From assembly GCF_902499115.1 (NCBI RefSeq), contig NZ_CABVPN010000027.1:1-64000 (forward strand): a stretch of DNA of 64,000 bases, written 5' to 3'. The translations under genes were made by a program, and so were the position numbers. Below, one piece after another: positions 19,844 through 29,474 of this stretch (position 1 is its first letter; each line of letters starts with the position of its first letter). The notes beneath the pieces are model-generated. The model was not told the DNA's origin, ran no database searches, and saw only the letters and a list, made by a program, of their open reading frames with translations. Source of the stretch: Burkholderia diffusa (lineage in GTDB: Bacteria > Pseudomonadota > Gammaproteobacteria > Burkholderiales > Burkholderiaceae).

Positions 19844-20743
19844 ATGAGGAGAATCCCTAACTACGATCTGTATGGCGAATCGGCTCGTCCGCCTTGGTAC
19901 GACGCGTTCAACTTCGAATGGATACCGGAGCGCAGCCGGCCGAACGACTGGCATATCGCCGCGCACCGCCACGATGCGCTATTGCAGATTTTGTACATCC
20001 GCGGCGGGCACGGGCATGTCGTGATCGAGAGCGGGAAGCACACGTTCGCGCCGCCGTGCCTCGTGCTGCTGCCCGCGCAGACGGTCCATGCTTTCGAGTT
20101 CTCGCCGCAAATCGACGGCCTCGTGGTCACGGTCGTGCAGCACGCGCTGGAAAAGCTGGTCAAGACGGTCGCGCCGGGCGCGCTGTCGACCCTGCAACGT
20201 GCGGCGATGATTCCGGTCAAGGGGCCGGACGCGAGCGTGTCGATGCTGATGCCGCTGTTCGCGTTGCTCGAACAGGAATTCCGCAGCACGTCACGCGGCC
20301 GCGGCGCGGCCGGGATGGCGCTGCTCGTCGCGCTGGTCGTGCATGTCGCGCGCTTGAGCGATCTCGCGGCAGCGCCGTCGCATGCCGGCATCGACCGGCG
20401 CGGGACGTTGCTGCGACGTTTTCGCGAGTTGATCGACGCGCATTTTCGCGAGCATCGACCGGTGGAATTCTATGCGGAGCGGCTCGGCGTGACGGCCGCG
20501 CAGCTTGCGCGCGTCTGCCGCGAGGAGCTGGGGATTTCGACGACGGCGGTCGTCAACGCGCATCTGATCCGGGAAGCGCAACGCGAGCTGGTTTATTCGA
20601 ATCTGAGCGTAAAGCAGATTGCGCACGAGATGGGCTTTGCGGACAGCGCGTACTTCAGCCGCTATTTCCGCAAGCAGACCAGCCAGACACCGGGCGAATT
20701 CAGGGAATCGGCCCATCGCGATCTGATGCCCGGCCAGTCTTGA
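19844..20743 (+). CDS. pobR: AraC-family regulator, PobR-like
   Basis: Predicted 299-residue activator. An N-terminal cupin-type sensor (DWHIAAHRHDALLQILYIRGGHG, CLVLLPAQTVHAFEFSP) precedes a C-terminal double helix-turn-helix (VEFYAERLGVTAAQLARVCREELG and SVKQIAHEMGFADSAYFSRYFRKQ). The layout and sensor wording match PobR/HpaA activators for 4-hydroxybenzoate or hydroxyphenylacetate. AGGAGG at 19829-19834 favours ATG 19844 over an in-frame ATG at 19784. It is tail-to-tail with pobA and divergent from the SDR operon, so it may control both. The symbol is by family and context. Confidence 0.78.
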   Translation: MRRIPNYDLYGESARPPWYDAFNFEWIPERSRPNDWHIAAHRHDALLQILYIRGGHGHVVIESGKHTFAPPCLVLLPAQTVHAFEFSPQIDGLVVTVVQHALEKLVKTVAPGALSTLQRAAMIPVKGPDASVSMLMPLFALLEQEFRSTSRGRGAAGMALLVALVVHVARLSDLAAAPSHAGIDRRGTLLRRFRELIDAHFREHRPVEFYAERLGVTAAQLARVCREELGISTTAVVNAHLIREAQRELVYSNLSVKQIAHEMGFADSAYFSRYFRKQTSQTPGEFRESAHRDLMPGQS

Positions 20744-20767
20744 ACCGGCCCGATTCAGCCGGTGGAG

Positions 20768-20797
20768 CCGGTCGCGACGCCCGGGTGTCGCGACCGG
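20768..20797. terminator. Bidirectional terminator between pobR-like gene and pobA
   Basis: CCGGTCGCGAC (20768-20778) and GTCGCGACCGG (20787-20797) form a perfect 11-bp stem with an 8-base loop between the two convergent stop codons. Confidence 0.7.
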
Positions 20798-20821
20798 AAC
20801 AGCCGACCCGCTAGCGGCACG

Positions 20822-22090
<1,269 letters not shown>

Positions 22091-22138
22091 ATAAAGGCCG
22101 GATGCGCTTCACGCCATCCGTGGCGTGTACCCGCTCGG

Positions 22139-22435
22139 TCAGGGTTTCACCGTCGCCAGGCGCGACTCCATCCCGTCGATCTTCGCGAGCAGGCCATTGG
22201 CGAGTTCCGTCACATGGCGCGGCATGCCGGGGATCGCCAGCAGCGCTTCGATCCGCCCGCGCCAGTAACTCGGACGACTCACACGCATCGCACACGGCAT
22301 CGCCGCATCGCCGCTATCGGCATCGCTTTCCAGCAGCGCGACCATTCTCTCGATATGAGAGAGCTCGCGCTCCACATAGTCTCTCGTGAGCATCTGATCG
22401 ATACCCCCCGCAACACTGCCTTGGCCTGTCGTCAT
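22139..22435 (-). CDS. Small hypothetical protein
   Basis: A 98-residue frame, or 84 residues if the in-frame ATG at 22393 is used (MLTRDYVERELSHIERM). It is mostly helical with charged segments (ELSHIERMVALLESDAD, VTELANGLLAKIDGMESRL), soluble, and has no motif I recognise. The 22393 start has a G-rich block about 11 bases upstream; the 22435 start has none clear. It lies upstream of pobA on the same strand, 144 bases away. Third-position G/C bias supports it as real. Confidence 0.5.
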   Translation of the reverse strand: MTTGQGSVAGGIDQMLTRDYVERELSHIERMVALLESDADSGDAAMPCAMRVSRPSYWRGRIEALLAIPGMPRHVTELANGLLAKIDGMESRLATVKP

Positions 22436-23000
22436 CGCCGCGTCACCGCATGGTCTTTTCGGGGAACGCGTCGTACTCGCTTCCCGTCACGGTACGCGCG
22501 CTCTGTGTCAGAACACCGCCGATCCGCGCAACGATTTAGTTCATATCATCGGATCATTGCCGCGTGGCCTTCGAAACGTCGCCGTTGTGCCGCGTCGGTT
22601 GCATCCGCACTGCGATCCTCAGTTGACGATCGTAGATGCTCCGCCTCGCGACGGCATCCACAATATTGAGGATGACTGCTTGAATCGATCGCACCGCATC
22701 CGCGCGATGCGGCGCGTGCGGCAATCTGGGAATGGGGATATCCAAGGCACGCTCATGCGTGCGGAAATGGCCATCACGACCGACATCGGCAGCGGCACGC
22801 ACGGCGTGCGCATTGGCACCATGCGCAGCAAGATCAAGGCGATCGTCGCAAGGACGGGCGTGAGAGGAAGCGCGGGTCTCGGCACGCTGTGCGGCGACCG
22901 AACCCACTCAGCGGCGCCGGCCGCGCATGCCCTTGCCTGCCGGCGGTTCGCGCACTCGTCCGGTCCAGTTGCCGGACCACGCGGGCCGACGCGACTCAGG
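22436..23000. other. Intergenic stretch before ampC-like gene end
   Basis: 565 bases with no gene I can name. A stretch near 22741-22880 reads on the plus strand as MRAEMAITTDIGSGTHG followed by VRIGTMRSKIKAIVART, with G/C-rich third positions, and might be an unrecognised fragment. It runs into a longer frame that is antisense to the beta-lactamase gene. Confidence 0.4.
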
Positions 23001-24170
23001 TTACGGCTTGCCGTGCAGCGACTCGACGATCCCGTACGCGGTCTTCACGCGATCCTCGATCGGGAAGCTGCGGTTCGCGAGCATCACGATCGCGATCCGC
23101 TTCGCGGGAACGTACGCGACATAGGCGCTGAAGCCGTTGGTCGACCCCGTCTTGTTGATCCACGTGTCCGCGCGCGGCGCGAGCGGCGGCTCGAGTTCGG
23201 TCGCGGGTGTCGCGTTGTGGAGCATCGGCGGCGTATTCCCCGCGAGCAGCGTCGGCAACGCGACCGGATACGGATACTGTTCCCAGATCAGGTCCTGCGT
23301 GAACGGGCCCGCACGGAAATAGCCGGTATGCGTGCGTTCGAGCGCGCGCTGCAGCCGCGGCGACGTTTCGACGAGCCCCATGTTCGCCTGCACGAAGCGC
23401 AGCAGGTCGGCCGCCGTCGTCCTGACGCCGTACGCCGGCTGCCACAGCATGCCGCCGGTCATCCGGATCGGCTTGCCGTCCTGCGTATAACCCTGCGCAT
23501 AATCGGCCTGGCGTGCGGCGGGCACGTCGATGTAGGTATGCGTCATCCCGAGCGCGGGGAACAGCCGCTGTTCCATCAGCACTGTGAAGTCTTCATGCAT
23601 CGCCTTCGCGGTGAGAAAACCGAGCATCCCGATCGCGACGTTCGAGTACGTGCGACGCGTGCCCGGCGCGTACGCAGGCCGCCACGCGTCGAGATAACGC
23701 ATCAGGTCCGCGTCGTCGCGGATGCTGTCCGGCACCTGCAGCGGCATTCCGCCGGGCGTATGCGTGCCGAGATTGAGCAGCGTGACGACGCCGAACGGCT
23801 TGCCCTGCAGCGCGGGGAGGTACTTGCCGGCCGGGTCCGAGAGCGACAGCTCGCCGCCTTCCTGTGCGTTCGCCGCAAGCGTCGCGGTCAGCGTCTTGCT
23901 GACGGAGCCGATCTCGAACAGCGTCTCGCCGGTCACCGGCTTGCCGGTTTGCGTCGACATCACGCCGTAGTCGAACACATAAGGCTTGCCGTCGACGACG
24001 ACGCCGATCGCCATGCCGGGAATGGCAAACTGCTTCATCAGCGGCGCGACGTGGCGGGTCACGGTATCGTGAATTTCGTCCTGCGTGGCAGCGGCCGCGC
24101 GGCCAGCCATGGCAGCGGCGCACGCGGCGACGAACAGGGTCGCGGCGATGCGGATCGCGTTGAATCGCAT
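23001..24170 (-). CDS. ampC: Class C beta-lactamase (AmpC-type serine hydrolase)
   Basis: Predicted 389-residue periplasmic protein with a signal peptide (cleavage near AGRAAA). The serine-hydrolase set is complete: SVSK with Ser89 and Lys92, the Y-S-N triad at 175-177, and KTG at 340-342. Its length and order fit class C enzymes, which hydrolyse cephalosporins; related penicillin-binding esterases share the motifs, so resistance is not proven. No divergent LysR (ampR) gene is next to it, so induction may differ from the standard AmpC system. ATG 24170 opens the signal peptide. Confidence 0.87.
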   Translation of the reverse strand: MRFNAIRIAATLFVAACAAAMAGRAAAATQDEIHDTVTRHVAPLMKQFAIPGMAIGVVVDGKPYVFDYGVMSTQTGKPVTGETLFEIGSVSKTLTATLAANAQEGGELSLSDPAGKYLPALQGKPFGVVTLLNLGTHTPGGMPLQVPDSIRDDADLMRYLDAWRPAYAPGTRRTYSNVAIGMLGFLTAKAMHEDFTVLMEQRLFPALGMTHTYIDVPAARQADYAQGYTQDGKPIRMTGGMLWQPAYGVRTTAADLLRFVQANMGLVETSPRLQRALERTHTGYFRAGPFTQDLIWEQYPYPVALPTLLAGNTPPMLHNATPATELEPPLAPRADTWINKTGSTNGFSAYVAYVPAKRIAIVMLANRSFPIEDRVKTAYGIVESLHGKP

Positions 24171-24355
24171 GATTGCGGTTCCTTCGATTTTATGATGGTT
24201 GCGTGAACAACAGGTCCGGCCGCGCCGCGCGAGGACCGTGGGCAGCCGGCCTGTCGAGCAGGACTATCGCCCGCCGGCTGCTCGCCAACAATCGATGAAA
24301 TTTTGCGCGAGCCTAAAGAAAATCTTATGCGGCGCGTGAACCGGCCATGCGGACG

Positions 24356-25168
24356 TCAGTCCGGCAACCGGTCGAGAAATGCCAGCATCGCGGTGTTGAA
24401 GCTCGCCGGCCGCTGCAGCGGCGCGAAGTGGCTCACGTCCGGCAGGATCGTCAGCGTCGCGCCCGGAATCGTGTGTGCGAGATACGCTGCATGGTCGAGG
24501 CGGATGAATTCGTCGTGCTCGCCCTGCACGATCGCGACCGGCACGGCGATCGCCGCGAGGTCGGCCGCGCTGTAATCCGGTTGCGTGCGCATCATTTCGC
24601 TGACGGCCGCGACGAACGCATCGAACTCGCCCGGCGTCGCGGACAGCCGCACGTAGTCCTTGCGGTGCCGCGCGAAGCAGCGGTCGATCAGCGGGCCCGG
24701 CACCATCTCCTTTGCGCCGCCCGGATCCATGTTGCACGCAAAGAAGAACACGCCCGCCGCACGCTCCGGCGCGCGGGCAGCCAGCACGAGCGACACGCAC
24801 GCGCCGTCGCTCCAGCCGACGAAGCGTGCGCGCCCGATGCGCAGCGCATCGAGCACCGCGAGCACGTCGGAGGCCATGCGTTCGTAGGAATAAGGGCGAT
24901 CGTCGCGCGTGCTGCGACCGTGGCCGCGGCTGTCGATCACGATCGCGCGGTAGCCGGCCGCGAGCAATGCCGGCACCTGGTTACCCCAGTTGCCGCCGTG
25001 ACCGAGGCCGCCGTGCAGCAGCACGACCGGCGCGCCATGGCCGAACGACGCGTGCCAGATGCGCGCGCCGTCGTGGTCCAGCCATCCTTCGGTGTCGGCC
25101 GCCGGCAGCGGCGTGCCGCCTTGCGCGTCGAAGCGGACGAGATCGTCGTCGGTGAATTCCGCATTCAT
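24356..25168 (-). CDS. Alpha/beta hydrolase
   Basis: Predicted 270-residue cytosolic hydrolase. LHGGLGHGGNWG forms the oxyanion loop, IDSRGHGRST follows strand 4, the nucleophile elbow is GWSDG with Ser120, the acid is in QGEHDEFI, and the catalytic His is in DVSHFAPLQRP. The pattern is close to esterases and C-C hydrolases that act on small esters. Substrate unknown. It is on the same strand as the beta-lactamase gene with a 185-base gap, so co-transcription is possible. Confidence 0.85.
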   Translation of the reverse strand: MNAEFTDDDLVRFDAQGGTPLPAADTEGWLDHDGARIWHASFGHGAPVVLLHGGLGHGGNWGNQVPALLAAGYRAIVIDSRGHGRSTRDDRPYSYERMASDVLAVLDALRIGRARFVGWSDGACVSLVLAARAPERAAGVFFFACNMDPGGAKEMVPGPLIDRCFARHRKDYVRLSATPGEFDAFVAAVSEMMRTQPDYSAADLAAIAVPVAIVQGEHDEFIRLDHAAYLAHTIPGATLTILPDVSHFAPLQRPASFNTAMLAFLDRLPD

Positions 25169-25270
25169 CGTTCTGCCGTCCTTTCGAGGGAGACGAGCTT
25201 CGGATTGTAATGCGCGGGGTGGCGTGCCGCGACGCGTGCGCGCGCGGCGGAACGATGCGGCGCCGTGCCG

Positions 25271-25702
25271 TCAGGCCTGCGTCGACACCAGCCCGCCGGA
25301 CGTCGAGCCGCCCGACTTCTGGATCGCCTGCGCGAGCTGCGCGATCGCCGTCGACAGCGCGGCGGAAATCGTGCTGGCTTCCGCGCTCAGCGTCTGCTGC
25401 TCGATCGCCGCGGCCGGATCGTTCTTCGCGCGCTGCGCGGCGGCCGCCATTTGCTGCTGCACTTGCGCAAGCTGTTTCTGCAAGCGCTCGATGAGTTGCT
25501 TGAGCTGCGTGACTGCGGGATCCGCGGCCGAGGATCCCGACGCGCCCTGCGTCTGCCCCGCGCCGCCTGCCGGCGCGGCGCTGCCCGTCGACGACGACGC
25601 GGTGGACGTCGCCGTCGACGCGGCACCGGTGCCGGACGGGTTGGCAGTCGCCTGACCGGTGGCAAGCGAAGTCTGAGCGGCGGAAGAAAGATCGATCTGC
25701 AT
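25271..25702 (-). CDS. FlxA-like family protein
   Basis: Predicted 143-residue soluble protein. The first half is a low-complexity Ala/Ser/Thr/Gly tract; the second has a coiled coil, VTQLKQLIERLQKQLAQVQQ, typical of the FlxA-like family. FlxA is flagellar-regulon linked in E. coli, but its role is unknown, and no flagellar gene is near. No signal peptide is visible. Composition is repetitive yet within normal codon use. Confidence 0.7.
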   Translation of the reverse strand: MQIDLSSAAQTSLATGQATANPSGTGAASTATSTASSSTGSAAPAGGAGQTQGASGSSAADPAVTQLKQLIERLQKQLAQVQQQMAAAAQRAKNDPAAAIEQQTLSAEASTISAALSTAIAQLAQAIQKSGGSTSGGLVSTQA

Positions 25703-26093
25703 CGTGTCGGTCCGTAATGAGTGTGCAACTCGGGTTGGTTGAACAGGGAATACCTTGCAACTTGTTTACGGTATTCGTCAGATAAAACTTTAGCCCCGAC
25801 CTCCGAAGTACCTTGAAGCGGCGGTTGCCAAGCGCGTACGGTCGATTGTCGCGAAGGGGCCAGATTAGCCGACCGTCGACGCTGGTAAAATCGCCCGCTG
25901 GCCTGCTGCCGCAGCACACCGGCTGCTTCCGGCAAGGTCTCGCGGGCTACCCCCGCGTTAGCGCCCGCCCGGTCGGGCCCGATACGCGATGCCCTCCGGC
26001 GCCGTCGATGCGCGAGCCCCGCGCCCGCATCGACATGACGACGCGCCGACTCCGGCACGCACGCCCTTCATCACGCATTTCGAGGAACTCACG
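25703..26093. other. Intergenic stretch upstream of FlxA-like and small membrane genes
   Basis: 391 bases between divergent genes. The AT-rich part near 25750-25800 is likely the FlxA-like promoter; TGGTAAAATCG near 25885 looks like a -10 region pointing right. No gene supported. Confidence 0.5.
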
Positions 26094-26228
26094 ATGGCCC
26101 GCATCGGCGCCTTCTGCCTGACCACGTGGCTCGCTGCCGCGATTCTCTATTTCGGCCAGCATTCGGTCGCGATGATTGCGCTTAGCGGCGTGGTCGTATT
26201 CGGCGGATTCGACCTGTTGCGTCCGTAA
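26094..26228 (+). CDS. Small membrane protein of unknown function
   Basis: Predicted 44-residue protein with two hydrophobic segments: GAFCLTTWLAAAILYFG and SVAMIALSGVVVFGGF. GAGGAACTCACG directly before ATG 26094 is a good ribosome-binding site. A longer in-frame ATG at 25989 exists, but its added residues look non-coding. It lies 144 bases before the glycosyltransferase-like gene on the same strand. Confidence 0.6.
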   Translation: MARIGAFCLTTWLAAAILYFGQHSVAMIALSGVVVFGGFDLLRP

Positions 26229-26372
26229 CGGCGACGGCGCGTGCAGCGACGCGATTTGCCGCTGCGCTGAAAAATGCCGACCGGCGGGCCGTGACGCAGC
26301 GTAAGATGCTGGTCGGAATCGTCATCCTCGCGCAGTGCGAACACGGCAATCACCCACGACCGCCATCCGACC

Positions 26373-27131
26373 ATGAAACAAGGCATTTTCGTCGCCACGC
26401 CCGCTTACGGTGGCATGTGCTATCTGCCCTACGTGAACGGGTTGCTGGAGCTTCAGCGTGCGTGCCTGAGTGCCGGCCTCGCGTTCGAATACTTCTACGT
26501 GAGCGGCACCGCATTGTTGCATCAGCAACGAAACGTCGCGGTCGAGCGTTTCCTGCATAGCGGCCTGTCGCACATGATGTTCATCGATGCGGACATCGGC
26601 TTTCGCGGCAGCGACGTGATCCGGATGTTCGAACAGCAGCACGACGTGATGCTCGGGCTGTATCCGTCCAAGAGCATCAACTGGCCGGCGGTCGCCGAGG
26701 CCGCGCGCTCGGATCCGTCGGCACCGCCCGAACGGCTCGCCTTGTTCAGCTCCGATTACAGCCAGACCGTGTATGCGGTGGACGGTGCAGCGCCCCGGAT
26801 CCAGCTCGATTCGGTTTCCGAAATCCACTCGGGCGGCGCCGGTCTGATGATGATCGCGCGCGGCGTGTTCGAGAAGATGGCGCAAGCTTTTCCCGAGACG
26901 AAGGTCCAGTTCCCGCCGAGCTATCAAAACCTGTCGCCGAATTCGACCACCATGTACGAGCATTTCGAATTCCTGAGGGAACCCGACGGTCGCTCGCTGT
27001 CGGAGGATCTGTCTTTCTGCAGGAAATGGCGGATGTGCGGGGGCAAGCTGTATGCGTGTTCGTGGTTCAAGACCGTCCACGTGGGCGTTCATCTTTATGA
27101 AGGCAACCTGCCGGCGTTGCTCGGTCAATGA
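26373..27131 (+). CDS. Glycosyltransferase family 2-like protein
   Basis: Predicted 252-residue protein. It opens with IFVATPAYGGMCYLPYVNGLLEL, contains LLHQQRNVAVERFLHS, and has an acidic DADIGF motif near residue 73 in the place of the metal-binding DxD of GT-A enzymes. SEIHSGGAGLMMIARGVFEKM and SEDLSFCRKW (the usual ED acid region) follow. No membrane helix is visible. Sugar donor and acceptor are unknown; similar stand-alone proteins occur in phages and bacteria. G+C looks slightly lower than in its neighbours. Confidence 0.75.
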   Translation: MKQGIFVATPAYGGMCYLPYVNGLLELQRACLSAGLAFEYFYVSGTALLHQQRNVAVERFLHSGLSHMMFIDADIGFRGSDVIRMFEQQHDVMLGLYPSKSINWPAVAEAARSDPSAPPERLALFSSDYSQTVYAVDGAAPRIQLDSVSEIHSGGAGLMMIARGVFEKMAQAFPETKVQFPPSYQNLSPNSTTMYEHFEFLREPDGRSLSEDLSFCRKWRMCGGKLYACSWFKTVHVGVHLYEGNLPALLGQ

Positions 27132-27252
27132 CCCGCGGGCGCGAACGGCTGGCGCTGCGCGACGCGTAGCGGCGCGAGCCGTCCGGCTTGCGGAAGGCGG
27201 CTGACCGCCGCCAGCGCCGCAGCGTCGAGCTGCGTGCGCAGCCCCGCATCCC

Positions 27253-27282
27253 GGGCTGGTCGATGCGCGCATCGACCAGCCC
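27253..27282. terminator. Perfect 30-bp palindrome between convergent genes
   Basis: Positions 27253-27267 are the exact reverse complement of 27268-27282 (arms begin GGGCTGGTCGATGCG). It lies between the glycosyltransferase-like gene and the beta-propeller gene, which converge, so a bidirectional terminator is the simplest reading. Confidence 0.65.
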
Positions 27283-27299
27283 GTCAACGCTTCAACACA

Positions 27300-28487
27300 T
27301 TACCGCGGCAACGTCCTCAACGACGACGGCCCGCCCGACAGCGCAATGCGCTTGCCCGTGTCGCGCAGCTTGCCGCCTTCGACCGCATACAGCGCGAGCT
27401 GGCGCTCGACGTTGAACTGCACGATCACGTGCCGGCTATCGGCGGTAAACGCGATGCCCTGCGCGGCTTCGCCGCCCGGCACTTCACTCGTCTGCACCGC
27501 ACGACCGTCGCGGATCTCGAACAGCACCACCTTGCCGAGCTTGCGGCGGCCCGGGTTGTCGGCCGTCAGGTTCGAGCCGTCCATCGCCTGCACGGCGATC
27601 CACTTCCCGTTCGGCGAGATCGCGACGCCCTCCGGCAGCGACGGCACCGTCAGGTACTGGACCGTGCGGAACGGCGTGCGCGACACGTCGATCAGCGCGA
27701 CCGAATCCGCATCGCCCGCGAGCGTGCCCGTGTAGCCCGGCAGCCCCGCGAGGCCGACGTTGCTGACGACGGCCCAGCGATTGTCGCTCGACACGTCGAT
27801 CGTATAGGGCGCGACGCCCGTGCTCAGTCGTGTGCCGCTGTCGGTCACCTTGCCGTCGTCGACGTTCAGCACCGCGACGCCCTGCTCGTCGCGCAGCGAC
27901 ACGAGCGCATGCTTGCCATCGTGCGTGAAGCTGATCCCCGCGAGCCGCTTCTTGCCGATCTTCAGGTTGCCGTCGAGCGTCACCTGCGTCCCGTCGATCC
28001 GCAGGATCGACACGCTGCCGTCGAGGTTCGCCACCAGCGCGAGCCGGCCCGATCGGTCGATCACGACCCCCTGCGGGTGCGTGCCGAGTTCGATACGCGT
28101 GATCGCCGGCGGCGACGCATCGAGGTCCACGACCTGCAGGAACGTGTCGTACACGAGCTGCTTCGCGTTCATGTCGTAGCGCGTCGGCGCGCCGACCAGC
28201 GCGAGCTTTGCGCCCGGCGCGATCGCGACGGCCTGCGGCGGCCCCTGGATGCCGTTCTCGACATCGACCTGCAACGCGACCTTCGGCGGAAATACGCTCG
28301 CGTCGAGCAGCGTCAGCGTGTCGGCGGGCGGTGACGCGAGATAGGTATCGCGCCCTTCGACGCGCTGGTACTTGCCGTCGTTGCCGGACACGATCCAGTC
28401 GGCCGCGTGCGCGGCGACGGCAGTGGTGACGAGCGTCAGCGCGGCGAGCAGGCGGGCGCGACGAAGGCGAAAGAGATTCGAATGCAT
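27300..28487 (-). CDS. Periplasmic YncE-type beta-propeller protein
   Basis: Predicted 395-residue exported protein. MHSNLFRLRRARLLAALTL begins a signal peptide that ends AAHAADW. The mature part is a run of about seven blade repeats such as GTHPQGVVIDRSGRLALVANLDGS, GISFTHDGKHALVSLRD and LPEGVAISPNGKWIAVQAMDG, the pattern of YVTN/lactonase-like propellers. No haem or catalytic motif was found; a binding or scaffold role is likely. ATG 28487 has GGAG upstream. It is divergent from a TetR gene with a strong palindrome between them, so it is probably repressed by that regulator. Confidence 0.8.
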   Translation of the reverse strand: MHSNLFRLRRARLLAALTLVTTAVAAHAADWIVSGNDGKYQRVEGRDTYLASPPADTLTLLDASVFPPKVALQVDVENGIQGPPQAVAIAPGAKLALVGAPTRYDMNAKQLVYDTFLQVVDLDASPPAITRIELGTHPQGVVIDRSGRLALVANLDGSVSILRIDGTQVTLDGNLKIGKKRLAGISFTHDGKHALVSLRDEQGVAVLNVDDGKVTDSGTRLSTGVAPYTIDVSSDNRWAVVSNVGLAGLPGYTGTLAGDADSVALIDVSRTPFRTVQYLTVPSLPEGVAISPNGKWIAVQAMDGSNLTADNPGRRKLGKVVLFEIRDGRAVQTSEVPGGEAAQGIAFTADSRHVIVQFNVERQLALYAVEGGKLRDTGKRIALSGGPSSLRTLPR

Positions 28488-28646
28488 GGCGGTCGGTTCT
28501 CCGGATCGGTTGCGGACGCAATGATTCGCACGGCCCTGCTGCTCGACGGGCCGATGCAACCGCATGATGCACGAAAGCGCGCGAATCCGGCGTCTCGCGC
28601 CCGCCGCTCAAGAATGCGCCGGGCGGGTTGATGCGCCCAACGCTAT

Positions 28647-28672
28647 GTCACAGACTAATTAATTTGTGACAA
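28647..28672. promoter_or_regulatory. TetR-type operator between propeller gene and tetR
   Basis: TGTCACA (28647-28653) and TGTGACA (28666-28672) are perfect inverted arms around an AT-rich 12-base core. It lies 80 bases before the TetR start and 160 bases before the propeller start. Confidence 0.6.
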
Positions 28673-28751
28673 AGTATGCGAGAATTCCGAACCGACGCAT
28701 CCGGTCGGCACACCGGCACACGCCGCGCAACGCACGGCATCGAGGAAAAGG

Positions 28752-29390
28752 ATGGATCGGCAACTGCGCTGGGGCGACGCCAGCAGGATGGACAGTGTCA
28801 ACGACGGGCGAAATGCAATCCTGCGCGCGACGCTCGACGCGATGATCGAGCACGGGATCGACCGTCTGTCGATCGACGACGTCGCACGTCGCGCGAACAT
28901 TTCTCGACGCACGCTGTACCGCTATTTCGGCACGAAGAAGGAACTGATCCAGGGCGTGATCGGCGTCGAGAATGCCGCTTTCTTCGACGAGATGCAGCGC
29001 GCGCTTACCGGCTTCGAGCACGACTTCGAGGCCTATTGCGAGGAAAGCGTGTGCTTCGCGGTGCGCTACCGCGATCGTCATCACGGCGGCTTTCACCACA
29101 ACTATCTCGCCACGAGCGTCTCGACGGAAGTGTTCGGCTACATCGTCGAGAACGTCGCGCCGATGTGGCAACGCGTGCTGGAACAGCCGTACCGCGAATA
29201 CGCTGCCCTGCATGGCGCGCAGGTGCCCGCACTTGACAACGTCATCGCGCTGATCAGCCGCATCGCGCTGGCGTACTCCCTGATTCCGGCTGACGAGCAG
29301 GCAATGCGCGCGCAGATGCGCATCCTGTGGACGTTCCGGCGCGAGCCGGCCGGCAAGCCGGCCGCGGCCAGGATGAAGGCGGCGCGCTGA
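28752..29390 (+). CDS. TetR/AcrR-family regulator
   Basis: Predicted 212-residue repressor. The N-terminal helix-turn-helix spans about residues 20-65: AILRATLDAMIEHGIDRLSIDDVARRANISRRTLYRYFGTKKELI. The C-terminal half is helical and ligand-binding, without a known effector class. GAGGAAAAGG precedes ATG 28752; an in-frame ATG 13 codons later is possible. The palindrome at 28647-28672 is its likely site, making it autoregulatory and the probable repressor of the divergent beta-propeller gene. Confidence 0.88.
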   Translation: MDRQLRWGDASRMDSVNDGRNAILRATLDAMIEHGIDRLSIDDVARRANISRRTLYRYFGTKKELIQGVIGVENAAFFDEMQRALTGFEHDFEAYCEESVCFAVRYRDRHHGGFHHNYLATSVSTEVFGYIVENVAPMWQRVLEQPYREYAALHGAQVPALDNVIALISRIALAYSLIPADEQAMRAQMRILWTFRREPAGKPAAARMKAAR

Positions 29391-29474
29391 ACGGCAGCGC
29401 GCGCGATGTCGCGCAACCCGGCCGATGCCATCCGATACCGGCCACGTACCTTTCAACTCACACTGGATTTCCCC

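Noticed and set aside
22557..24206. A 549-codon plus-strand frame across the beta-lactamase gene
   Set aside because: Antisense of a gene with a complete SxxK, YSN and KTG set; only its first ~100 codons lie outside ampC and they are discussed separately.
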